From Rubritepida sp. (lineage in GTDB: Bacteria > Pseudomonadota > Alphaproteobacteria > Acetobacterales > Acetobacteraceae): a stretch of DNA of 6,658 bases. A model generated the notes under the pieces. It ran no database searches. It was given only the letters and a program-made list of their open reading frames with translations, and was not told the DNA's origin. This document shows positions 1 to 4,906 of this stretch, one piece after another; position 1 is the stretch's first letter; the number at the start of each line of letters is the position of its first letter. The translations under genes were made by a program, and so were the position numbers. Location of the stretch: positions 1 through 6,658 of the forward strand of contig JALHNW010000102.1 of NCBI GenBank assembly GCA_022843345.1, given 5' to 3'.

Positions 1-714
1 CCGGACCTGGCCGTGAGCCTGGTCTTAGCCACCGCGGAGGAATCGGCCCTGCTGCGCCGCTACACCGAGACGCGGCGCCGCCACCCGCTGGCGCCGGGCG
101 GCGCCCTGGGCACCCGCGTGCAGGACGGCATCGCGCGCGAGGAGGCGCTGATGGCCCCCCTGCGCGACGCCGCCGACTGGGTGGTGGACACCTCCGACCT
201 GCCGCTGTTCCGCCTGCGCCAGATGATCGAGGCGCGGTTCCGCACGGACGCCGCCCCTGGGCTTTCCGTGCTGTGCCAGAGCTTTGCCTTCCCCCGCGGC
301 CTCCCGCGCGAGGCGGATCTGGTGTTCGACCTGCGCTTCCTGCAGAACCCGCACTACGAGGCGCAGCTGCGCCCGCTGACGGGGCGCGACCCGGCGGTGG
401 GCGGCTTCGTGGAGGCGGACCCCGACTTCGCCGGATTCTGGGGGCGGCTGACGGGCTTCCTCGACCCCCTGCTTCCGCGCTATGTTGCCGAGGGAAAGAA
501 GTACCTGACCATCGCGCTCGGCTGCACCGGCGGCAAGCACCGCTCCGTGTTCATGGCCGAGCGACTGGCAGACCACCTCCGCCGGCAGGGCTGGCGCGCG
601 GAATCCGCGCATCGGGAACTCGATGCGATGGTCCATACCCCCGCGCCCGCCCCCCCGGTGGCACCCGAACCACCCCCCCATCCGGGCCAGGAGGCCCGCG
701 ACCCGACACCATGA
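1..714 (+). CDS. rapZ: RapZ family RNase adapter / nucleotide-binding protein, 3' part (5' end outside window)
   Basis: The reading frame is open from base 1 and gives the last 237 residues. A GTG at 13 is in frame but is not the real start, because the N-terminal P-loop (Walker A) domain of the family is absent and must lie upstream. Family marks are the ETRRRHPL block near the left edge, VVDTSDLPLFRLR at about 178-216, and the C-terminal GCTGGKHRS signature at 520-546, followed by a late HR pair. In E. coli, RapZ guides small RNAs to RNase E and senses glucosamine-6-phosphate through this C-terminal domain; in alphaproteobacteria its targets are unclear. After the usual end of the family there is a proline-rich tail of about 25 residues (roughly 637-711). 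The stop TGA overlaps an ATG (711-714). Position directly before the PTS genes is typical, with hprK expected upstream. The family call is firm; the physiological role is inferred. Confidence 0.95.
   Translation, partial: PDLAVSLVLATAEESALLRRYTETRRRHPLAPGGALGTRVQDGIAREEALMAPLRDAADWVVDTSDLPLFRLRQMIEARFRTDAAPGLSVLCQSFAFPRGLPREADLVFDLRFLQNPHYEAQLRPLTGRDPAVGGFVEADPDFAGFWGRLTGFLDPLLPRYVAEGKKYLTIALGCTGGKHRSVFMAERLADHLRRQGWRAESAHRELDAMVHTPAPAPPVAPEPPPHPGQEARDPTP
683..698 (+). promoter_or_regulatory. Small hairpin with an AGGA loop just before the rapZ stop
   Basis: Bases 683-688 (CGGGCC) pair perfectly with 693-698 (GGCCCG), leaving AGGA (689-692) as a tetraloop. The loop plus the next two bases form AGGAGG, a full Shine-Dalgarno consensus. 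It lies 16 bases before the ATG at 711 and 42 before the EIIA start at 737, so it is too far for ordinary initiation at either. It could hold ribosomes for reinitiation, or be chance in GC-rich coding sequence. Confidence 0.3.
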
Positions 715-740
715 CCACGCCCACAGACTTCCGCGCATGA
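711..740 (+). CDS. Possible 9-codon minicistron linking rapZ to the EIIA gene
   Basis: ATG at 711 overlaps the rapZ stop as ATGA (711-714). The frame runs nine codons (MTTPTDFRA) to a TGA whose ATGA (737-740) is also the start of the EIIA gene. The three reading frames are therefore joined end to end through two 4-base overlaps. No Shine-Dalgarno sequence lies at normal distance from 737, so translation of this short frame could deliver ribosomes to the EIIA start. The peptide shows no recognisable feature. A chance arrangement is quite possible, so this is a low-confidence coding call. Confidence 0.25.
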   Translation: MTTPTDFRA

Positions 741-1180
741 TCGGACTCGTCCTGGTCACCCACGGGCGCCTCGCGCTCGAGCTGCGCCACGCCATGGAAC
801 ACGTCGTCGGCCCGCAGGAGGCGGTGGCCACCGTCTGCATCGGCCCCGAGGACGACATGGAGGGCCGGCGGGCCGACATCCGCGGCCGCATCGCCGAGGT
901 GGACCGCGGGGATGGCGTCGTCATCCTCACCGACATCCTGGGCGGCACGCCGTCCAACCTCGCGCTCAGCCTCGCCGACCACCGGCAGGTGGAGGTGATC
1001 GCCGGCGTGAACCTGCCGCTGCTGGTGAAGCTCGCCAAGATCCGCGGGACCGAGCCGCTGCTGGAGGCGGTGGACGCCGCCGCGCGGGCGGGCCGCAAGT
1101 ACATCGCCGCCGCCGGCGACCTCATCAACGGCGGCACGGCATCGCAGATGCCGGAGAAGCCGAAAGGAAACGCCGCATGA
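737..1180 (+). CDS. PTS EIIA component, mannose/fructose (EIIA-Man) family
   Basis: This encodes 147 residues of cytosolic single-domain EIIA-Man fold. The start is placed at ATG 737 because MIGLVLVTHG is the canonical N-terminus. His9 in VTHG is the phosphorylation site, equivalent to His10 of E. coli ManX. A second family block, VILTDILGGTPSN, lies at about 919-957. It would accept phosphate from the HPr encoded next. With no EIIB or EIIC domain here, it probably acts as a regulatory phosphoprotein rather than in transport, as proposed for other alphaproteobacteria with this operon. The start has no Shine-Dalgarno match and overlaps an upstream minicistron stop; the gene's own stop overlaps the HPr start as ATGA (1177-1180). 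An in-frame GTG/ATG further upstream would add residues not seen in the family. Often annotated manX or ptsL-like, so no symbol is forced. Confidence 0.95.
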   Translation: MIGLVLVTHGRLALELRHAMEHVVGPQEAVATVCIGPEDDMEGRRADIRGRIAEVDRGDGVVILTDILGGTPSNLALSLADHRQVEVIAGVNLPLLVKLAKIRGTEPLLEAVDAAARAGRKYIAAAGDLINGGTASQMPEKPKGNAA

Positions 1181-1545
1181 ACGAGTGGCCCGGGGAGACG
1201 GAGGACCACAACCCGCACCTTGCCTCCGCCGCCGCGGAGCCGCCCCTGGAGCCTGCCCCATGCGGCGAGGGCGGCCTGGTGCTGCGGCGCACGGTGACGA
1301 TCATCAACCAGCGCGGCCTGCACGCGCGGGCGGCGGCCAAGCTGGTGGCGCTGGCGGAACGGTTCGGCGCGTGCCTCAATGTCTCCAAGGCCGGGCAGAG
1401 CGTGCCCGCCTGCTCCATCATGGGGCTGATGATGCTGGGCGCGGGCAAGGGGAGCGAGGTGGTGATCGAGGCCGAGGGCTGGGACGCGAAGGAGGCGCTG
1501 GACGCCGTTTCCGCCCTGGTGGAAGCCGGCTTCGGTGAAGACTGA
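1177..1545 (+). CDS. ptsH: HPr phosphocarrier protein with an N-terminal extension
   Basis: The long form has 122 residues. HPr marks are INQRGLHARAA with active-site His49, and VPACSIMGLMML with Ser80. The His-Ser distance of 31 equals that of His15 and Ser46 in standard HPr, so both the EI phosphorylation site and the HPr-kinase site are kept. Residues 1-34 are a Glu/Ala/Pro-rich, probably disordered extension. The ATG at 1177 has AAGGA (1164-1168) eight bases upstream and overlaps the preceding stop, which supports the long form. GTG at 1279 is also in frame, has GAGGG (1267-1271) seven bases upstream, and would give an 88-residue protein with His exactly at 15 and Ser at 46. Which start is used cannot be decided here. 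Cytosolic; donates phosphate to the neighbouring EIIA. Confidence 0.9.
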   Translation: MNEWPGETEDHNPHLASAAAEPPLEPAPCGEGGLVLRRTVTIINQRGLHARAAAKLVALAERFGACLNVSKAGQSVPACSIMGLMMLGAGKGSEVVIEAEGWDAKEALDAVSALVEAGFGED

Positions 1546-3337
1546 CGCCCCGAAGCCCCGCAAGCCCAGGGGGGCCGGGGAGCGGCGCTTCGGCGGCATC
1601 CCCGTCTCGCCCGGCATCGCCACCGCGCCGGTCTACGACCTCACGGAAGCCCCCGGCGAGGCGCCGCGCCGCCTGATCGAGCCGCACGAGGCGGAGGGCG
1701 AGCGCGCGAAGCTGGCCGAGGCCGCCGCCTATTCCCGCAAGCAGGTCGCCAAGCTCAAGACCCGCCTGTCCGTCCTGCCCGAGGAGGCGAAGGAGGAGCT
1801 GGAGCCCCTGCTGGACGCCTACATCCTCATGCTCGGCAACTCGCGCCTGCTGCGCAACGCCCGCCGGCGCATCGGCGAGGAGGGGCTGTCCGCCGAAACC
1901 GCCGTCCACGACGAGGCGGAGGCGATCGCCGCCGCCATCCTCGCCACCAAGGGCGACGACAAGTCCGGCCTGAACCGCCGCGCCTACGAGGTGCGCGAGA
2001 TCGCCAAGCGCCTGGTCCGCAACCTCACCGCCACGCCCTTCCGCTCGCTGAAGGAGGTGCCCCAGGGCGCCATCCTGGTGACGGACGAGCTGACGCCGGC
2101 CGACGCCGCGCTGCTCGAACCCGGCCGCGTCGCCGGCGTGGCCACCGAGGAGGGGGGTGCGGACGGGCACACCGCCATCATGCTGCGCGCACTCGGCATC
2201 CCCGCCGTGCTGGGCTGCCACGGGCTGACCGAGGCCGCGGTGCGCGGCGACATGGCGGTGCTGGACGGCGGCAAGGGCTTCATCGTGCTGCACCCGGGCG
2301 CCGAGGCGCTGGCGGCCGCCAAGTCCGGCCTCCAGGCCCAGGCGAAGGAGAAGCTGCGCCTCGACAAGCTCCGCACCCTGCCGGCCGAGACGACGGACGG
2401 CCAGCGCGTGGACCTGCACGCCAACCTGGAGATCCCGGCCGAGCTGCCGCTGATCCACAACGCGGGCGCCGAGGGCATCGGCCTGCTGCGGACCGAATTC
2501 CTGTTCATGAACCGCGAGGACCTGCCGGACGAGGAGGCGCAGGTCGCCGCCTACCGCACCGTCGTGGAATCCATGGCGGGGCATTGCGTCACGATCCGCG
2601 TGCTCGACTGGGGCGGCGAGAAGGACATGGAGGCGCTGAGCCAGGGCGTGCCGGTCGCCACCGGCCCGAACCCGGCGCTGGGGCTGCGCGGCATCCGCCT
2701 GCTGCTGAAGCGGCCCGAGCTGCTGGAGGAGCAGTTCGCCGCCATCCTGCGCGTGGCCGCCATGGGCGAGGTGCGCGTGCTGCTGCCCATGGTCACCGTG
2801 CCGCAGGAGGTGGCCCAGGCCCGCGACATCTTCGAGCGCGTGGCCAAGCGCCTGAAGCGCCGCGGGGTGGAGCTGCCCGACAAGCTGCCCCCGCTGGGCG
2901 CCATGATCGAGACGCCGGGCGCCGCGCTCGCCGCCGACGCCATCGCGCTGGAGGCCGATTTCTTCGCCATCGGCACCAACGACCTGGCGATGTACACCCT
3001 GGCCGTGGACCGCGCCGAGGCCGACGTGGCGCACCTCTACGACCCGCTGCACCCCGCCGTGCTGCGGCTGATGCAGTTCGCCACCGAAGCGGCGCTGCGG
3101 CTTCGCATGCCGGTTTCCGTGTGCGGCGAGATGGCGGGCAACCCCAAGCTGGTGCCGCTGCTGCTGGGGCTGGGGCTGCGCTCGCTGTCCATGAACGCCG
3201 CCGCCATCCCGCGGGTGAAGCAGGCGGTGCGCGCGCTGGACATCGACGACTGCGCCCGCTTCGCCCGCCGCGTGATGGAGCAGGGCGACCCGCGGCGCAT
3301 CGCCGAGCTGGTCGAGGAGTTCTCGGCGCAGAAATAG
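1535..3337 (+). CDS. ptsI: PTS enzyme I (phosphoenolpyruvate-protein phosphotransferase)
   Basis: Six hundred residues, slightly longer than the usual ~575 because of a basic, Pro-rich N-terminus (residues 1-19). The GTG at 1535 overlaps the end of HPr by 11 bases and has GGAAG (1521-1525) nine bases upstream. Domains in order: HPr-binding N-terminal part (about 20-145), phosphohistidine swivel domain with EEGGADGHTAIMLR and His212, and the PEP-binding barrel (about 270-565). The barrel has GLLRTEFLF (Arg319), IRVLDWGGEKD (Arg355), IETPGAA (Glu459), GTNDLAMYTLAVDR (Asp483) and SVCGEMAGN with the acid/base Cys530. These match the E. coli residues His189, Arg296, Arg332, Glu431, Asp455 and Cys502. 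There is no GAF domain, so this is PtsI-like rather than the nitrogen-PTS PtsP. It takes phosphate from PEP and passes it to HPr. All key residues are present. Confidence 0.97.
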   Translation: MKTDAPKPRKPRGAGERRFGGIPVSPGIATAPVYDLTEAPGEAPRRLIEPHEAEGERAKLAEAAAYSRKQVAKLKTRLSVLPEEAKEELEPLLDAYILMLGNSRLLRNARRRIGEEGLSAETAVHDEAEAIAAAILATKGDDKSGLNRRAYEVREIAKRLVRNLTATPFRSLKEVPQGAILVTDELTPADAALLEPGRVAGVATEEGGADGHTAIMLRALGIPAVLGCHGLTEAAVRGDMAVLDGGKGFIVLHPGAEALAAAKSGLQAQAKEKLRLDKLRTLPAETTDGQRVDLHANLEIPAELPLIHNAGAEGIGLLRTEFLFMNREDLPDEEAQVAAYRTVVESMAGHCVTIRVLDWGGEKDMEALSQGVPVATGPNPALGLRGIRLLLKRPELLEEQFAAILRVAAMGEVRVLLPMVTVPQEVAQARDIFERVAKRLKRRGVELPDKLPPLGAMIETPGAALAADAIALEADFFAIGTNDLAMYTLAVDRAEADVAHLYDPLHPAVLRLMQFATEAALRLRMPVSVCGEMAGNPKLVPLLLGLGLRSLSMNAAAIPRVKQAVRALDIDDCARFARRVMEQGDPRRIAELVEEFSAQK

Positions 3338-3375
3338 TTGCGCCGGCAACGGCTTCGGGGCGTTATGCTGCTGCC
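3337..3375 (+). promoter_or_regulatory. Candidate promoter for a leaderless transcript of the next gene
   Basis: The interval after ptsI holds a short palindrome GTTGCGCCGGCAAC (3337-3350), whose left arm supplies TTGCGC (3338-3343). It also holds TATGCT at 3364-3369, a fair sigma-70 -10 match. The ATG at 3376 begins seven bases after the -10 ends, where a transcription start would be expected, and no Shine-Dalgarno sequence precedes it. The 20-base gap between the two hexamers is longer than ideal, so the -35 assignment is weak. The palindrome has no T-run and is not a convincing ptsI terminator. Confidence 0.35.
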
Positions 3376-3963
3376 ATGACGCACCCCGCCCGCCTGCCTT
3401 GGGAGCTGCATCCCGCCCTGTCCGAGGAGCGCCTGCTGGCCTGCGCCCGGCTGCTGGCGCGCGGCCGCGCCGACGCGCTGGCGCTGGCGGACCACTGGGC
3501 GGGGGACGATGCCTGGTCGGTCGGCTGCCGGGCCTACGCCTTCTCCAAGCACCAGCTGGCGCGCGCCGCCGAGAGCGGGCGCTTTCCCTGGCTGCGCATC
3601 CTGGACGAGACGCACCACTTCGTCTTCCTGGTGGATGGCGTGCCGGTGCGCTTCTTCCGCGGCGACGCCGCCGACCCGAACAAGCGCACCCTGCGCCAGC
3701 AGGAAAGCGAGGCGGAGCAGCTGGCCCTGGCGCTGGGCGCGCACGACGCCGACGGGCTGATGTTCCGCTTCGCGGTGGAAACCCACCCGGACGGCGCGGT
3801 GCGGCGCGTGGTCTTCCTGGCCCTGCGCGGCGAGGAAGGGCGGGTGGAATGCGCCTGGCCGGTGCCGCTGGACGAGGTGGGGCCCTCGGTGCGGCGCAAC
3901 GGCGGGGCCGCGATGCAGCTGCCGCTGCCGGCGGGACAGGCGAGGGCGCGGCGGCGGGGGTGA
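3376..3963 (+). CDS. Conserved-looking protein of unknown function, 195 aa
   Basis: I do not recognise a named family. The protein is soluble, with no signal peptide or membrane segment. Residues 15-65 look helical (Ala/Leu/Arg-rich, with WSVGCRAYAFSKHQL at 47-61). A beta-rich core follows: WLRILDETHHFVFLVDGVPV (72-91), then RFFRGDAADPNKRTLRQQE (92-110), and another strand pair at 128-165 with MFRFAVETHP and VVFLALRGEEG. The FLVDGVPVRFFRGD-then-RTLRQQE arrangement looks like a conserved block, and I have the impression of similar uncharacterised proteins in alphaproteobacteria, but cannot confirm it. Codon use and GC content match the ptsI neighbour, so it looks native. It starts 38 bases after ptsI, is probably transcribed from its own promoter, and ends in a short Arg-rich tail. 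ATG 3376 is the first sensible start after the ptsI stop. Confidence 0.8.
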   Translation: MTHPARLPWELHPALSEERLLACARLLARGRADALALADHWAGDDAWSVGCRAYAFSKHQLARAAESGRFPWLRILDETHHFVFLVDGVPVRFFRGDAADPNKRTLRQQESEAEQLALALGAHDADGLMFRFAVETHPDGAVRRVVFLALRGEEGRVECAWPVPLDEVGPSVRRNGGAAMQLPLPAGQARARRRG

Positions 3964-3969
3964 AGGTCC

Positions 3970-4000
3970 GGGGGGACGCGTGCCCCCCTGCGCTAGGGGG
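3970..4000 (+). other. GC-rich alternative hairpins after the 195-aa gene
   Basis: GGGGGG at 3970-3975 can pair with CCCCCC at 3983-3988 (loop of 7). The same C-run can instead pair with GGGGG at 3996-4000 (loop of 7). The two stems exclude each other. There is no T-run, so this is not a standard intrinsic terminator, though it could slow polymerase or protect an RNA 3' end. A further small stem, CAGCG/CGCTG around TTA (4017-4029), lies between it and the inserted element. Confidence 0.3.
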
Positions 4001-4040
4001 ACCAGACTCCGGGGAACAGCGTTACGCTGGAACCTCGGGC

Positions 4041-4056
4041 AGTGTCTCAGTTTGAA
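4041..4056 (+). repeat. Left terminal inverted repeat (16 bp)
   Basis: AGTGTCTCAGTTTGAA is the exact reverse complement of 4824-4839. The match stops on both sides: inward the left continues AATCGG against CGTCTC on the other end, and outward C faces T. It ends 45 bases before the cargo gene's stop codon. Confidence 0.9.
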
Positions 4057-4101
4057 AATCGGCTTACGACCTGAGGCTCATGTGGGGAGCTGCATGGGTG
4101 T

Positions 4102-4704
4102 TCAAAATAGTGAAAGGAGGCCGCCTTGAGGAGCAAGGAAAAGCTTTCGAAGTATAGCCACGAAAACTCCCACAAACATATCCTCTCCATGTGTGGCCGC
4201 TTTCCCACCATGGACCAAATTACATCGGACTTTATAAAGGCATGCCAAAGTGTCTTTCCAATTTAGATTTGCGATCTTTAGTGATGGGCTCATTCTAACC
4301 TTCTTTTTACCTTCTGCTGTAGCAATCTTCTTCCAGAACTCTATGTTTCGTTCCCCACGCCAATCGTATTGAGTATCAACAGCAAGAAGGTCAGAAAAAC
4401 TTGGAAGTGGAAAGTTGTTCTCAATTTGTTGTATCCGAACGCGCAAATCTGCATCCTGTTTAACAAGACAATCAAATACAGCTCGCACTCTCGGATCTTC
4501 CTGTAAACGTTCAATCATTTGAGCGTCAGTATCAGAAAGAGTTACACACATTCCCCAGGAGTTAAAAGCCATGTAAAGAAATAGAAATTGTTCGAAGTTG
4601 CTTGATCCAGAATTAAAGGCGTTTTCTGCTTTGGTGAGCCATGAATGTGTAATTTCGAATCCGCCATACCGGGGATTATGGAATAGTGCAAAGTTCAGGG
4701 GCAT
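4102..4704 (-). CDS. HEPN-like domain protein, candidate ribonuclease, toxin or defence protein
   Basis: This encodes 200 residues. The ATG at 4704 is preceded by AGGA (complement of 4713-4716) at an 8-base spacing, and an in-frame TAG directly abuts it, so the start is well fixed. No signal peptide is visible. The N-terminal half has a helix with FLFLYMAFNSWG (40-51). The C-terminal half has LYKVRCNLVHGGK (156-168), in which Arg160 and His165 form the R-X4-H motif of HEPN domains, with the polar Asn162 and the trailing Gly-Gly also typical of that fold. In many HEPN proteins this motif is the metal-independent RNase active site in toxins and abortive-infection systems; activity here is inferred. 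No nucleotidyltransferase (MNT) or other antitoxin gene is adjacent. AT-rich codons differ sharply from all neighbours, indicating acquisition. It fills about three quarters of the inverted-repeat element and is divergent from the Bug protein gene. Confidence 0.7.
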   Translation of the reverse strand: MPLNFALFHNPRYGGFEITHSWLTKAENAFNSGSSNFEQFLFLYMAFNSWGMCVTLSDTDAQMIERLQEDPRVRAVFDCLVKQDADLRVRIQQIENNFPLPSFSDLLAVDTQYDWRGERNIEFWKKIATAEGKKKVRMSPSLKIANLNWKDTLACLYKVRCNLVHGGKAATHGEDMFVGVFVAILRKLFLAPQGGLLSLF

Positions 4705-4906
4705 CTATTTATTCCTGAATCGAGATTCTTCGAGGATGGTAACGAAGTCTGCAGAGATTGCAAAACACTGTGTAGGTCGTCAGTACATTGGATCACCTGT
4801 CATCTTTCCAATAACGTGAGACGTTCAAACTGAGACACTACCGGGACCCCCGGCATCGGTTGCCCGCGCCCGTCATGGGCGCGCATGATGGGTGCCGGAG
4901 GATGCC
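4705..4906. promoter_or_regulatory. Divergent intergenic region between the HEPN-like gene and the Bug protein gene
   Basis: This 202-base gap holds the right end of the element and the leaders of two divergent genes. On the - strand a weak promoter for the HEPN-like gene can be proposed: TTGGAA (complement of 4806-4811) and TGTACT (complement of 4782-4787), 18 bases apart. A short palindrome AACGT-GAG-ACGTT (4813-4825) abuts the right inverted repeat and has no counterpart at the left end. On the + strand a 7-bp GC stem (4865-4871 with 4877-4883, loop GTCAT) and GGAGG (4897-4901) precede the Bug gene. No strong promoter is visible for that gene. Confidence 0.4.
4824..4839 (-). repeat. Right terminal inverted repeat (16 bp)
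   Basis: TTCAAACTGAGACACT is the perfect reverse complement of 4041-4056. GC-rich DNA resumes immediately after it, at 4840. It lies 119 bases upstream of the cargo gene's start codon, so the cargo reads inward from this end. Confidence 0.9.

Larger units (their letters stand above)
4041..4839. mobile_element. 799-bp mobile-insertion-cassette-like element with perfect 16-bp inverted ends and HEPN-like cargo
   Basis: The ends are perfect inverted repeats (4041-4056 and 4824-4839). Base composition changes at these points: two sampled 60-base lines inside (4141-4200 and 4381-4440) contain 29 and 23 G+C, whereas the flanking genes are very GC-rich. Inside is one good gene on the - strand and no transposase, recombinase or fragment of one. 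This matches the idea of a mobile insertion cassette: insertion-sequence ends enclosing a passenger gene and moved in trans. I could not assign the ends to an insertion-sequence family. The bases next to the ends (CTCGGGC on the left, ACCGGGA on the right) show no clear target-site duplication; only a misaligned CGGG is shared. The element sits in the gap between the 195-aa gene and the Bug protein gene and breaks neither. Confidence 0.75.

Noticed and set aside
25..1623. Long open frame on the - strand (532 codons) across rapZ, EIIA and HPr
   Set aside because: It is antisense to three clear family members, has Arg/His/Ala/Gly-biased low-complexity composition, and is the usual shadow of high-GC coding DNA.
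1418..3349. Long open frame on the - strand (643 codons) opposite ptsI
   Set aside because: Repetitive Gln/His/Gly/Leu-rich product with no recognisable domain, fully antisense to an intact enzyme I.
4598..4819. 73-codon + strand frame inside the element, considered as an antitoxin for the HEPN-like gene
   Set aside because: It begins at a TTG with no ribosome site, overlaps the first part of the HEPN-like gene antisense, and shows no antitoxin-like pattern.
4041..4839. Integron gene cassette
   Set aside because: The ends are perfect inverted repeats without the attC core and folded structure; a cassette would have one attC after its gene.
4033..4846. Target-site duplication around the element
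   Set aside because: Flanks CTCGGGC and ACCGGGA share CGGG only when misaligned by different distances from the ends; no direct repeat of any length matches next to both ends.
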